A DNA stretch of 64,000 nucleotides from Flavobacterium limicola (GCF_003634755.1 NZ_RBXA01000001.1:930001-994000); one strand, 5' to 3'. Numbered from the stretch's first letter, positions 1-9,070 are shown. Made by a program: numbers and translations. Notes: generated by a model from the letters alone, not told the origin.

Positions 1-1458
1 ACAAAAGCTCCAGTAAATAAATCTTCGAAACCTAAAGTTGCTGCGCCTAAACCGGGAGAGAAAATCGTGAATACGAATCCTGTTAATCCAGCAGAGAAGA
101 ATAACCCTTTTGTTGATGGGCTGATGGGTATTTTAACGAGCGTTAAAAATATTCAAATGAATTATACCTACAACAGTGGTACGGTTTTGCCAGGATATAC
201 ACCAAGTATAGGATTTTTAGGGTCGTCAAGACCGTCGTTAGGTTTTATTTTTGGAAGTCAAGATGATGTGCGATATGAAGCTGCGAAAAACGGTTGGTTG
301 ACGAATTATCCTGATTTTAACCAAAATTTCTCACAGGTAACTAATAAATTATTTAAAGCTACAGCGAATGTCGACCTATTTCCGGATTTGAAAGTTGATT
401 TGACATTAGACCGAGCATTTTCTGAGAATTTCTCAGAGCAATATGATGTCACAAATGGTGTTTATAATGCCAGATCACCTTATCATACTGGTATTTTCTC
501 AATTTCAACGGTTTTAATAAAAACAGCATTCTCAGCGAGCGATGAAAATATGTCGGAAGCATTTGATGATTTTAGATCCAATAGACTTACCGTTGCCAAT
601 CGATTAGCAAGACAGCGGGGGATTGACATTAATAATCCTAATAATTTAGATCCAGAAGGATTTCCAATAGGATATGGAAAAAATAATCAAGCGGTATTGT
701 TGCCGGCTTTTTTGGCGGCTTATTCTGGCGGAAATGCTTCAGATGTTTCCCTTGGAATTTTCAGAAGTTTTCCAATTCCAAATTGGGCAGTAAAATATAA
801 TGGGTTGATGCGTTATGAACTTTTCAAGAAGAATTTCAAACGATTCTCTTTGCAGCATAATTATCGTGCTTCTTACACGATAAATGCATTTAGATCTAAT
901 TTTGAATATGATAAAACGCCAAATGGAGTAGATGCGAGTGGTAATTTTTTCAACCAAACGATTATGTCAAATATTAACTTAGTTGAACAGTTTAGTCCGC
1001 TTATCAGAATGGATTTCGAATTGAAGAGCTCGTTAAAGGTGTTGGCTGAAATCAAAAAAGACAGAGCTTTATCGATGAGCTTTGATAATAATTTATTAAC
1101 AGAAGTTAAAGGGATAGAATATGTGGTAGGATTGGGGTATCGTTTCAAAGATGTGATTTTCTCTTCCAGACTCGCTGATAATCCAACAGGAATAATTAAA
1201 AGTGACATCAATTTGAAAGCAGATTTATCGTATAGAAATAATCAGACTATTGTGAGGTATTTGGATTATAATAATAATCAATTAGCAGGAGGACAGAATC
1301 TGTGGTCATTAACCGTCAAAGCGGATTATTCCTTCAGTAAAAACCTAACCGCTATTTTCTATTATGATCACTCTTTTTCCAAAGCGGTAATATCAACTTC
1401 TTTTCCAATGACAAATATTCGTTCTGGCTTAACCTTGCGTTATAATTTTGGCAATTAA
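1..1458 (+). CDS. sprA: SprA, C-terminal part (type IX secretion translocon); 5' end outside window
   Basis: The reading frame is open at base 1, so this is the last 485 codons of a longer gene; the GTG at 67 is internal. SprA (Sov in Porphyromonas) is a very large outer-membrane barrel that forms the type IX secretion channel and is needed for gliding. The visible part has alternating hydrophobic and aromatic strands with polar loops and ends in an aromatic strand (LRYNFGN), as expected for an outer-membrane barrel end. The start of the fragment is Lys/Pro/Ala-rich. The downstream order gcvH, VanZ, deoC, remB matches the F. johnsoniae sprA locus, which strengthens the call. Barrel features are seen; the name rests on sequence recall plus gene order. 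Confidence 0.85.
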   Translation, partial: TKAPVNKSSKPKVAAPKPGEKIVNTNPVNPAEKNNPFVDGLMGILTSVKNIQMNYTYNSGTVLPGYTPSIGFLGSSRPSLGFIFGSQDDVRYEAAKNGWLTNYPDFNQNFSQVTNKLFKATANVDLFPDLKVDLTLDRAFSENFSEQYDVTNGVYNARSPYHTGIFSISTVLIKTAFSASDENMSEAFDDFRSNRLTVANRLARQRGIDINNPNNLDPEGFPIGYGKNNQAVLLPAFLAAYSGGNASDVSLGIFRSFPIPNWAVKYNGLMRYELFKKNFKRFSLQHNYRASYTINAFRSNFEYDKTPNGVDASGNFFNQTIMSNINLVEQFSPLIRMDFELKSSLKVLAEIKKDRALSMSFDNNLLTEVKGIEYVVGLGYRFKDVIFSSRLADNPTGIIKSDINLKADLSYRNNQTIVRYLDYNNNQLAGGQNLWSLTVKADYSFSKNLTAIFYYDHSFSKAVISTSFPMTNIRSGLTLRYNFGN

Positions 1459-1496
1459 TTTTTTTAAAATCTAAACTAGATTTGAATAGAGATTGT

Positions 1497-1504
1497 TACA
1501 TTTG
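1497..1504 (+). promoter_or_regulatory. Bacteroidota -7 box ahead of gcvH
   Basis: TACATTTG fits the TAnnTTTG -7 consensus of Bacteroidota and lies 49 bases before the gcvH start. I see no well-spaced -33 TTG, so this is a half-supported promoter for gcvH and the genes behind it. Confidence 0.4.
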
Positions 1505-1552
1505 TGAGATAAAATTTCAATTATTAATTAATAATTATCAATTACAATTTAT

Positions 1553-1933
1553 ATGAACATACCAGCAAATTTAAAGTACACTAAAGATCACGAATGGGTT
1601 AGTATTGATGGCGATATCGCAACAGTAGGAATCACTGATTTTGCACAAAAGGAATTAGGCGACATTGTTTACGTGGAAGTAGAAACTTTAGACCAAACTT
1701 TAGAAAAAGACGAAGTTTTTGGGACTGTAGAAGCAGTGAAAACCGTTTCTGATTTGTTTCTTCCTTTGTCAGGAGAGATTGTTGCGTTTAATGATGCTCT
1801 TGAAGCTACTCCAGAAAGTGTAAACTCGGACCCTTACGGAGCGGGATGGATGATCAAAATAAAAATTGCAAAAATGGCAGAAGTTGATGGATTGCTTTCT
1901 AACGAATCATACAAAGAATTGATTGGTGCCTAA
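1553..1933 (+). CDS. gcvH: Glycine cleavage system H protein
   Basis: This is the lipoyl carrier protein of the glycine cleavage complex. It shuttles the aminomethyl group from P protein to T protein in the cytoplasm. The 126 residues match the usual size. The lipoylation site is clear: Lys63 in EAVKTVSDL. The N-terminal strand KYTKDHEWV and the motif GITDFAQKELGD are typical of the family. The other cleavage-system genes (gcvP, gcvT) are not in this window. The stop codon overlaps the start of the VanZ-like gene, so the two are probably translated together. Confidence 0.97.
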   Translation: MNIPANLKYTKDHEWVSIDGDIATVGITDFAQKELGDIVYVEVETLDQTLEKDEVFGTVEAVKTVSDLFLPLSGEIVAFNDALEATPESVNSDPYGAGWMIKIKIAKMAEVDGLLSNESYKELIGA

Positions 1934-2309
1934 ACAACTTTATTTTTGGGTTGCTTTATTATGGACCGGATTGATTGCTTTTTTTTGTTTGATGAAATCA
2001 AGTGCAGTTCCTGTTGTTCAAATTGCTAATCTAGATAAAATGGCTCATGCCTTTTTTCATTTTGTATTCACTTTACTTTGGTTTTTGTACTTCAAAAATC
2101 ATTTTTTGGGAATGGATACTTTCAAAAAAGTAATTATTACGCTTTTGCTTTCCATTTTTTTTGGGTTACTTATAGAGCTTTTTCAAAATGTATTTACAAC
2201 TAGTCGAGTGGCTGATGGATATGATGTTCTAGCAAATACGTTCGGAGCAATTTTTGCAGTTATTTTGATACTGCTGTATCAGAAATATCGTCAATCAAAT
2301 GAAAATTAA
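1923..2309 (+). CDS. VanZ-family membrane protein
   Basis: This 128-residue protein has about four hydrophobic segments and the VanZ-type pattern of short polar loops (DKMAHAFFHF near residue 40, then ELFQNVFTTSRVADGYDVLAN). The family includes VanZ of teicoplanin resistance, but most members have no known function. It starts at TTG 1923, or possibly GTG 1926, inside the last codons of gcvH, which is an overlap of about 10 bases suggesting translational coupling. A strong terminator follows. The position between gcvH and deoC is conserved in the F. johnsoniae sprA region; no function in gliding is implied by that alone. Confidence 0.8.
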   Translation: MVPKQLYFWVALLWTGLIAFFCLMKSSAVPVVQIANLDKMAHAFFHFVFTLLWFLYFKNHFLGMDTFKKVIITLLLSIFFGLLIELFQNVFTTSRVADGYDVLANTFGAIFAVILILLYQKYRQSNEN

Positions 2310-2319
2310 TATAGAGTTG

Positions 2320-2345
2320 AAATCCCACTTAAGTGGGATTTTTTT
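2320..2345 (+). terminator. Rho-independent terminator after the VanZ gene
   Basis: A perfect hairpin AAATCCCACTT/AAGTGGGATTT is followed by a run of T. It closes the sprA-gcvH-VanZ transcription unit before deoC. Confidence 0.85.
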
Positions 2346-2473
2346 GTTTCATACTATAGAGGTAAGTACTAAAATTAAAAAATGAATTTGTAAAATTTTA
2401 TAGCAAACACATAAGCATATAAAATGTATTTTTGTTTATTAGAATTTACTGTAATTAAGAAATCAATAACGCC

Positions 2474-3217
2474 ATGAATATCAAGCAATATTTAGATTCA
2501 ACCTATTTAAAAACTGCAGAGCAGGCAGGACTTAGTGAAGAAAAAAATGTTCTTGTAGCAAAAGGATTTATCCAAGAAGCCATTGAGGAAGGTTTTAAGC
2601 TCATAATGATTCGGCCTGATATGGTTTCTTTAGCAAAAAAAATGATTACTGAAGCAAATTCAACCTTGCAAATAGGAACTGTAATTGATTTTCCAGAAGG
2701 TAAATCTTCGTTAGAAGAAAAACTGAGTGAAGCCATTCAGGCGATTCATGATGGTGCCGACGATTTAGATTTTGTATGCAATTACGAAGCTTTCAAAAAG
2801 GGCCATATAGATTTAGTTAAAGAAGAAATTCTGAGATGCACGCAATTGGGTTTAGCCAGTAAAAAAGTCGTAAAGTGGATTATTGAAGTTGCGGCGCTCA
2901 ATGATAAACAAATCATACAATTGTCCAGTTTGATAAAAAATGTAATTGTTTCTAATTTTGAACAAGAGCTGTTTCCAAAGGTTTTTGTAAAGTCCTCTAC
3001 AGGGTTTTATAAGACGGAAGGTGATTTGCCAAATGGCGCTACTATTCCTGCTATAAAAATGATGCTTGAAAATGCTTCGCCTCTTCCGGTTAAGGCTGCG
3101 GGTGGAGTGCGAACGTATGAAGAAGCTCTTGCCATGATTCAGTTAGGCGTAAAACGAATTGGCACTTCAGGAGCCAAAATAATTGCAAATGGTCAAAATT
3201 CAACTAATGAATATTAA
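2474..3217 (+). CDS. deoC: Deoxyribose-phosphate aldolase
   Basis: DeoC splits 2-deoxyribose 5-phosphate into glyceraldehyde 3-phosphate and acetaldehyde in deoxynucleoside breakdown. The 247-residue TIM-barrel protein shows the Schiff-base lysine in FVKSSTGF (about residue 173) and the second conserved lysine in VKAAGGVR (about residue 207). Asp in DDLDFVCN (about residue 98) completes the catalytic set. The start ATG at 2474 follows a -7-like box TATTTTTG at 2427. The gene ends just before remB with no terminator between, so the two are probably co-transcribed. Confidence 0.96.
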   Translation: MNIKQYLDSTYLKTAEQAGLSEEKNVLVAKGFIQEAIEEGFKLIMIRPDMVSLAKKMITEANSTLQIGTVIDFPEGKSSLEEKLSEAIQAIHDGADDLDFVCNYEAFKKGHIDLVKEEILRCTQLGLASKKVVKWIIEVAALNDKQIIQLSSLIKNVIVSNFEQELFPKVFVKSSTGFYKTEGDLPNGATIPAIKMMLENASPLPVKAAGGVRTYEEALAMIQLGVKRIGTSGAKIIANGQNSTNEY

Positions 3218-3236
3218 ATTCAAAAAAGAAATAAGT

Positions 3237-5360
3237 ATGAATAAAGGATTATTAACGTTGTTTTTATTGTTGTACTCCTTTTTTTCCTATTCTCAAGATT
3301 CAAACAACGGAGCCTTGCAGTCCAGTAGTTCTGCGGAACGATTTCCTATTTTTTCTAATTGTATAAATTTACAATCAAAAGCATTAGAAAATTGTTTTTA
3401 CAATCAAGTGCAGGATTTTGTTTTTACAAATTTTGAAGTTCCAGAGAACTTAAAACAAAATAATTTTCAAGGAGAAATAAAAGTCCTTTTTGAGGTTGAT
3501 AGCAACGGTGTTTTTAAAGTAATTTATGCAGATGCCGCAGATGAAAATTTAATAAATGAAACAAAAAGAGTTTTTGCAGAATTTCCAAAAATTCAACCGT
3601 CAACGTATAACGGAAGACCAACTTATTCTAAGTTTACGATTATAATTTCAATACCTTTAAAGAGCAGGGAGGAATTAGCAGAGAAGGCTTTGGCGCAAGC
3701 CAGAATTTTGCCTAATAACAACAAAAAATTAACCGAACTGGATAGCATCGTTTATAATAAATTCACGAATCCTGAGTTCGAAAGTCATCTGAATATTCCT
3801 TTTTCGCACAGTTATTATGCTCATTTTGATGCTTCTCTAAATCAAGTGGGCAGTAATAATCATACTGCTTCAAAACCATACACTTATACTGAAGTTTCAA
3901 AATATTATAATTTAAAAAGAGTCAACGAAAACTTGAAAAAAAATGTTTCGGGCTGGTGGGCTAAGAAATTATGGAATGAGAATACTGTAGAAATTCAAGG
4001 GGAAGGATATTGGTTTACACTGAATCCAATATTTGATTTGCAAGTTGGAAAAGCTTCTCAAACCGAAGCGTCTTATACTTACATTAATACACGCGGAATT
4101 AATTTTAGAGGAGGTTTGGGGAAACAGCTCAATTTTACTACAACTATTTTTGAAAGCCAGGGGCGTTTTGCTGATTATTACAATCGATATGCAGAACTCA
4201 TTAAACCTGCTGGAGGAAATCCTGCAATTATTCCGGGAATAGGGATTGCTAAAGATTTCAAAACAGATTCTTATGATTTTCCTTTGGCAGAAGCTAATTT
4301 AACTTTTGCACCTAGTAAACACTTTGATTTGCAACTAGGTTATGGACGAAATTTTATTGGTGATGGATACCGTTCTCTGTTAGAAAGTGATGGTGCCAGT
4401 CCATATCCGTATTTTAAATTGAATACTAATTTTTGGAAAATAAAATATACTAATACATATATGTGGCTCAAAGATGTTCGTCCCGAGGTAACGCTCGAAC
4501 GAACCTATGCTACAAAGTTCATGGCAAACCATTATTTGAGCTGGAATGTTTCCAACAGATTGAATTTGGGTTTCTTTGAATCGGTGATTTGGACCAATAC
4601 AAACGACAGAGGGTTTGATATGAGTTTTGTTAATCCAATTATTTTTTATCGTGCGGTTGAATTTGCATCGTCATCTAGAACGGGAAATGCACTTTTAGGA
4701 TTGACTTATAAATACAAATGGAATAATCAAATCAACTTATACGGGCAGTTTGTTTTGGATGAATTTTCTCTTGGAGATATCAAAGAAAGAGATAACAGTT
4801 GGAAAAACAAATACGGTTATCAATTAGGGATGAAGTATTATAATGCTTTCAAGGTTAATAATTTACTGTTGCAATTAGAATACAATCACGTACGTCCGTA
4901 TGTGTATTCTCATAGTGTTCCAGTCACAAATTACGGGCATAATAACCAAAGTATAGGGCATCAATGGGGTGGGAATTTCAAGGAATTAATCGCTATTGCC
5001 CGCTATCATAAAAGAAGGTATTTTGCTGATGCAAAAATTACTATGGGAACACGAGGGCTAGATTTTGATACAACCGAAGATAATTTTAATTACGGGGGCA
5101 ATATTTATAAAGATTACGACGAAAACAGACCCTTTGATAGTGGTGTAAAAGTGGGGCAGGGAAATAGAACGACAGTGTTTATTGTCGATTTTCAGGGCGG
5201 TTATTTAGTGAATCCTGCAACCAACCTGAAACTCTTTGGAAGCTATATCTACAGGAGTTTTGATCCAACAAAAAATACGGCAACTACTTTCAGTCAGAGC
5301 ACAAATTGGTTAACTTTAGGATTAAGAGCGGATATCTTTAATTGGTATTTTGATTATTAA
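3237..5360 (+). CDS. remB: Gliding motility protein RemB
   Basis: This is a 707-residue exported protein with a signal peptide (KGLLTLFLLLYSFFSYSQ). The N-terminal part (about residues 60-140) looks like a TonB C-terminal-type domain (EIKVLFEVDSNGVFKV). The rest is rich in aromatic beta strands and resembles Wzi-like outer-membrane barrels. RemB was found in F. johnsoniae as a protein contributing to gliding and phage sensitivity, four genes after sprA, as here. I chose ATG 3237 because it directly begins a good signal peptide; in-frame starts at 3183 and 3207 would lie inside or across the deoC end. The exact molecular role is unknown. Confidence 0.8.
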   Translation: MNKGLLTLFLLLYSFFSYSQDSNNGALQSSSSAERFPIFSNCINLQSKALENCFYNQVQDFVFTNFEVPENLKQNNFQGEIKVLFEVDSNGVFKVIYADAADENLINETKRVFAEFPKIQPSTYNGRPTYSKFTIIISIPLKSREELAEKALAQARILPNNNKKLTELDSIVYNKFTNPEFESHLNIPFSHSYYAHFDASLNQVGSNNHTASKPYTYTEVSKYYNLKRVNENLKKNVSGWWAKKLWNENTVEIQGEGYWFTLNPIFDLQVGKASQTEASYTYINTRGINFRGGLGKQLNFTTTIFESQGRFADYYNRYAELIKPAGGNPAIIPGIGIAKDFKTDSYDFPLAEANLTFAPSKHFDLQLGYGRNFIGDGYRSLLESDGASPYPYFKLNTNFWKIKYTNTYMWLKDVRPEVTLERTYATKFMANHYLSWNVSNRLNLGFFESVIWTNTNDRGFDMSFVNPIIFYRAVEFASSSRTGNALLGLTYKYKWNNQINLYGQFVLDEFSLGDIKERDNSWKNKYGYQLGMKYYNAFKVNNLLLQLEYNHVRPYVYSHSVPVTNYGHNNQSIGHQWGGNFKELIAIARYHKRRYFADAKITMGTRGLDFDTTEDNFNYGGNIYKDYDENRPFDSGVKVGQGNRTTVFIVDFQGGYLVNPATNLKLFGSYIYRSFDPTKNTATTFSQSTNWLTLGLRADIFNWYFDY

Positions 5361-5401
5361 TCTTTATTTTACTGATTAATAATCTTTTTATGAATTGTTT
5401 T

Positions 5402-5432
5402 TTGTCAAATCCCTTTTGATATCCTACTTTTG
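5402..5432 (+). promoter_or_regulatory. Promoter of the heme/oxidase operon
   Basis: TTG at 5402-5404 and TACTTTTG at 5425-5432 are separated by 20 bases, the Bacteroidota -33/-7 arrangement. The expected start of transcription is about 25 bases before the TTG start codon of the heme O synthase gene. Confidence 0.7.
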
Positions 5433-5464
5433 CAGAAGTTTTTAGAAACAAATAAATTCCAGCA

Positions 5465-6367
5465 TTGAACGCAACACAAAGTACACTTTCATTAAAATCC
5501 ATTTATATTGATTTCCGCGAGATTACTAAAGCGCGTCTTGCTGTAAGTGTTGTATTTTCTTCTATAGCAGGATTTATGCTTGGGATTTATGACTTTCATT
5601 CTTTGGATTGGATGGTATTACTGAAGTTAGCTGTTGGAGGTTATTGCATGGTGGGCGCTTCTAACGCCTTTAATCAGGTTATCGAAAAAGATTTAGACGC
5701 ATTGATGGATAGAACGAAAAATCGTCCCGTTCCTGCTGGCAGAATGTCTAGAATTACAGCTTTGGTTATTGCAAGTCTTTTAACTGTTATTGGAATTGCA
5801 TTGCTGTATACGATCAATCCGAAAACGGCTATGTTTGGCGCTATTTCGATATTTTTATACACAAGCGTTTATACTCCTTTGAAAACCATGACTTCATTGT
5901 CAGTTTTTGTAGGAGCTTTTCCAGGGGCAATCCCTTTTATGTTGGGGTGGGTTGCGGCAACTGGAGAATTTGGAATAGAAGCTGGAACTTTATTTTTGAT
6001 TCAATTTTTTTGGCAATTCCCACATTTCTGGGCTATTGGATGGTTTTTATACGAAGATTACGAGAAAGCAGGTTTCTTCATGTTGCCTACAGGTAAGAAA
6101 GATAAAGGTACAGCCTTACAGGTTATTTTATATACAGTTTGGTTGATTTTAGCCTCACTTTTACCTGTTTTTGGTTATACGGGTCGTTTATATATTACGC
6201 CTATTGCAGCGGTTATCGTATTTTTGTTGGGACTATGGATGTTATTTTACGCAGTACGATTGTATAAATTGAGAACAGCAAAAGCAGCCCGTACCTTAAT
6301 GTTGGTGAGTGTTTCTTATATTACGTTATTACAGTTAGTTTACATATTTGATAAATTTTTAAGATAG
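5465..6367 (+). CDS. cyoE: Protoheme IX farnesyltransferase (heme O synthase)
   Basis: This UbiA-family membrane enzyme attaches a farnesyl group to heme b to make heme O for terminal oxidases. The 300-residue protein has about eight to nine hydrophobic helices and the Asp-rich substrate motif in NQVIEKDLDALMDRTKNRP (about residues 67-85). It begins at TTG 5465, with a matching promoter just upstream. It leads a run of oxidase genes with tight spacing (2 bases to the next), so it probably supplies the heme of the oxidase encoded or assembled by the same operon. The name ctaB is also used for this family. Confidence 0.95.
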   Translation: MNATQSTLSLKSIYIDFREITKARLAVSVVFSSIAGFMLGIYDFHSLDWMVLLKLAVGGYCMVGASNAFNQVIEKDLDALMDRTKNRPVPAGRMSRITALVIASLLTVIGIALLYTINPKTAMFGAISIFLYTSVYTPLKTMTSLSVFVGAFPGAIPFMLGWVAATGEFGIEAGTLFLIQFFWQFPHFWAIGWFLYEDYEKAGFFMLPTGKKDKGTALQVILYTVWLILASLLPVFGYTGRLYITPIAAVIVFLLGLWMLFYAVRLYKLRTAKAARTLMLVSVSYITLLQLVYIFDKFLR

Positions 6368-6369
6368 TT

Positions 6370-6957
6370 ATGGAGATGATAATGACAGCAGCCGAACAAA
6401 AATCTAGAACGGCAAGGTCCTATAAATTGATTTTGTTATTTGCAATGGTGAGTATGACCATGATGTTTGCGGGGCTTACCAGCGCTTTTGTGGTAAGTAA
6501 ATCCAGAGCCGATTGGTTGAAAGATTTTCAGTTACCACCGGCATTCTATTACAGTACTGTAGCGATTATCGCATGCAGTGTAACGTTTCATTTGGCGAAA
6601 AAGTCCATTCAAAAAAACGATCAAAGTAAAACAACACTTTTTCTTTTGAGTACATTAGTTCTAGGAATATTGTTTGTAATTTTACAGTTCTTAGGATTTG
6701 GACAAATAGTGGAAAACGGTTATTATTTTACAGGAAGTGGGAGCTCAATAACTACTACTTTTTTATACGTTGTGACCGTTGTGCACTTGATTCACCTTGC
6801 TGGTGGGGTGATTTCACTGCTAATTATAATTTATAATCATTTTAAACAAAAATACAATTCATCTCAAACCCTTGGAATAGAACTAGGTGCAATGTACTGG
6901 CACTTTCTTGACTTATTATGGGTTTATTTGTTTTTGTTTTTATATTTCTTTAAATAA
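6370..6957 (+). CDS. Cytochrome c oxidase subunit III-type protein (short)
   Basis: This is a 195-residue heme-copper oxidase subunit III family protein with five membrane helices. It shows the family C-terminal signature of a histidine-bearing helix (MYWHFLDLLWVYLFLFLYFF) and HLIHLAGG in the preceding helix. It lies 2 bases after the heme O synthase gene and is followed by a longer subunit III gene. Two adjacent subunit III-like genes are usual in Bacteroidota oxidase clusters; subunits I and II are not in this window. Which of the two joins which oxidase cannot be told from sequence. Confidence 0.9.
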   Translation: MEMIMTAAEQKSRTARSYKLILLFAMVSMTMMFAGLTSAFVVSKSRADWLKDFQLPPAFYYSTVAIIACSVTFHLAKKSIQKNDQSKTTLFLLSTLVLGILFVILQFLGFGQIVENGYYFTGSGSSITTTFLYVVTVVHLIHLAGGVISLLIIIYNHFKQKYNSSQTLGIELGAMYWHFLDLLWVYLFLFLYFFK

Positions 6958-6999
6958 GAAAAAAACGTAAATTTGGAAACTTTTTAACGAATAACTTTT

Positions 7000-7977
7000 A
7001 TGGAAGCGACAGTTACTACTGCAAATAGTGAAGAAAAAACTTGGGGAGGCGGCAATGAGCCAATGGGAGCAAGTTATGGTAAATTGATGATGTGGTTTTT
7101 TATCGTATCGGATGCTTTAACGTTCTCTGGATTTCTGGCGGCGTATGGTTTTTCTAGATTTAAATTTATTGAGACATGGCCATTGGCCGATGAAGTGTTC
7201 ACTCACTTTCCATTTATGCATGGGGTATCTGCTCCAATGTATTATGTAGCATTAATGACTTTTATTTTGATTTTTTCATCTGTAACAATGGTTTTGGCCG
7301 TTGATGCTGGTCATCAAATGAAAAAAAACAAAGTGATTCTTTACATGTTCTTAACCATTATCGGAGGTATGATATTCGTTGGATCTCAAGCTTGGGAATG
7401 GAAAAATTTCATCAAAGGAGAATATGGTGCTATTGAAACAAAAGGAGGTAGTTTACTTCAGTTTGTTGATAAAGATGGTAAACGTGTAGCCTTAGCTGAC
7501 TTTGCGGCAACTTTACCGGAGGATAGAGAGCAACTGACAAGAAATAAAGCGAAATGGTTTATGAGTGAGCCAGCTTTGCCTTCTTACTCTGTTGCGGAAG
7601 TTCAAGCAGGCTTCAAAGCTCATCCTGAACTTTTAATTAGAACAGAGGTAATAACTGCAGCAAAGCAAAAAACAATTCTTTCGAGAGCGGAATCTGAAAC
7701 AAGGTTGACTCAGGCACATTATGTGGTAGAAGGCGCCAATTTGGTAAGAAACGAGTATGGAAGTAAATTATTTGCTGATTTCTTTTTCTTTATCACAGGA
7801 TTTCACGGATTTCACGTTCTTTCAGGAGTGATAATTAATATCATTATATTTTTCAATGTATTAATTGGAACATATGAAAAAAGAAGAAGCTATGAAATGG
7901 TAGAGAAAGTAGGTCTTTATTGGCACTTTGTAGATTTAGTTTGGGTGTTTGTATTCACCGTTTTCTATCTTGTTTAA
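7000..7977 (+). CDS. Cytochrome c oxidase subunit III (long form)
   Basis: This subunit III protein has 325 residues. Helices at both ends match the family (GKLMMWFFIVSDALTF near the start; GLYWHFVDLVWVFVFTVFYL at the end). About 100 residues of polar sequence (roughly 145-245) are inserted between helices, making it much longer than the neighbouring 195-residue paralogue. The insert has no cysteine pair or heme motif that I can see. A -7-like box (TAAATTTG, 6968-6975) precedes the start, so it may have an extra promoter inside the operon. Confidence 0.9.
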   Translation: MEATVTTANSEEKTWGGGNEPMGASYGKLMMWFFIVSDALTFSGFLAAYGFSRFKFIETWPLADEVFTHFPFMHGVSAPMYYVALMTFILIFSSVTMVLAVDAGHQMKKNKVILYMFLTIIGGMIFVGSQAWEWKNFIKGEYGAIETKGGSLLQFVDKDGKRVALADFAATLPEDREQLTRNKAKWFMSEPALPSYSVAEVQAGFKAHPELLIRTEVITAAKQKTILSRAESETRLTQAHYVVEGANLVRNEYGSKLFADFFFFITGFHGFHVLSGVIINIIIFFNVLIGTYEKRRSYEMVEKVGLYWHFVDLVWVFVFTVFYLV

Positions 7978-7997
7978 TTTTCAAAAAAAGTAATATC

Positions 7998-8348
7998 ATG
8001 TCACACGTACACGTATCTAATACAGGTAGAATCTGGAAAGTTTTCGGAATATTGTCTGCCGTTACAATAATAGAAGTTTTTTTAGGGATTTTGAAACCCG
8101 AATTTCTTCACATGAACAATTTTTTAGGTATGAATTTACTTAATTGGATTTTTTATGCTCTTACGATTTACAAAGCCTATTATATTGTGTGGGCATTTAT
8201 GCACATGGAAGGCGAGAAGAGTAGTTTAAGAAGTGCAGTTGTTTTTCCATTAATTTTTCTGATATTGTATATACTCTTTATTCTTTTGACCGAAGGGGAT
8301 TATATTTATGAGGTTTTTAAAAATTCTACTATTAAATGGAATTTTTAA
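7998..8348 (+). CDS. Cytochrome c oxidase subunit IV-type protein
   Basis: This is a 116-residue protein with three membrane helices, belonging to the bacterial COX4/CtaF-type small oxidase subunit. The N-terminus is His-rich (MSHVHVSNTGRIW), and the pattern YYIVWAFMHMEGEK in the second helix is typical. I chose ATG 7998 rather than an earlier in-frame start at 7920, because the extra part would lie inside the subunit III gene. It is the last gene before a strong terminator. Confidence 0.88.
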   Translation: MSHVHVSNTGRIWKVFGILSAVTIIEVFLGILKPEFLHMNNFLGMNLLNWIFYALTIYKAYYIVWAFMHMEGEKSSLRSAVVFPLIFLILYILFILLTEGDYIYEVFKNSTIKWNF

Positions 8349-8369
8349 CAAGATATTAATTCAAAAAGA

Positions 8370-8397
8370 GGGTACGCATTGCGTACCTTTTTTTATT
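8370..8397 (+). terminator. Terminator of the oxidase subunit genes
   Basis: Hairpin GGTACGC-ATT-GCGTACC is followed by seven T. The T tract runs into TATTTTTG (8394-8401), a -7-like box for the next gene, so termination and restart may overlap. Confidence 0.85.
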
Positions 8398-8422
8398 TTT
8401 GTACTTCAATAATAATAGTGTA

Positions 8423-9064
8423 ATGAAAAAAAATATTGTCCTCTTTGTTCTTTTTATTTTGCCCATAGTTGCATATCTCTTTTTTGCGTCCGGTGTAAAC
8501 GGGTTTACTAAATTGCCTACTATAACTCCTAATACTGCTGATTTTGGAAATTGGCAATCTTTAGATGGTAAAAAAGTTAGTTTGAATGGAAAAGTAACGA
8601 TTCTTGGTTTTTCCGGAACAGAACTTTTGAAAAACAGAGGGAATTTTTTTAATTTAAATCAAAAAATTTATCAACGGTATCATGAATTTAAAGATGTTCA
8701 ATTTGTTGTGATTTGTCCAATTGGAACTGAAAATGATGCTAAGAAAGTAGTTGATGCTTTGTCTGCTTTTACAGATGTGGCACAATGGCGTTTTGTATTT
8801 GCATCGCCTGAAGATATAATTTCGTATTATTCACAATTGAAATTGGTAGATAAATTAGATGATAAATTAGGAACTCCTAAAGTGTATATCGTAGACAAAA
8901 AAAGAAATCTTCGCGGTAGAAAATTGGTGAAAGATGCTAAAGAAGGGTATAATACATTTCACCCAGCGGAGTTGAGTAACGAAATGCTAGATGACTTCAA
9001 AGTGATTCTTTATGAATATCGTGCAGCACTAAAAAAGAACAATAACGCCACCAGAAAAATATAG
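8423..9064 (+). CDS. Membrane-anchored thioredoxin-fold protein of the oxidase module, no CxxC
   Basis: This 213-residue protein starts with one membrane anchor (about residues 5-25). The rest has the strand and helix order of a peroxiredoxin/Sco-like thioredoxin fold: KVTILGFSG, then VQFVVICP, then GTPKVYIVDKKRNLRGR. The place where Sco and thioredoxins carry CxxC or CxxxC reads GFSGTELLK, so the redox or copper cysteines are absent. It lies 6 bases before the real Sco gene. I infer a structural or chaperone partner in oxidase assembly. The start ATG 8423 is chosen because it begins the anchor. Confidence 0.65.
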   Translation: MKKNIVLFVLFILPIVAYLFFASGVNGFTKLPTITPNTADFGNWQSLDGKKVSLNGKVTILGFSGTELLKNRGNFFNLNQKIYQRYHEFKDVQFVVICPIGTENDAKKVVDALSAFTDVAQWRFVFASPEDIISYYSQLKLVDKLDDKLGTPKVYIVDKKRNLRGRKLVKDAKEGYNTFHPAELSNEMLDDFKVILYEYRAALKKNNNATRKI

Positions 9065-9070
9065 TAGTTT

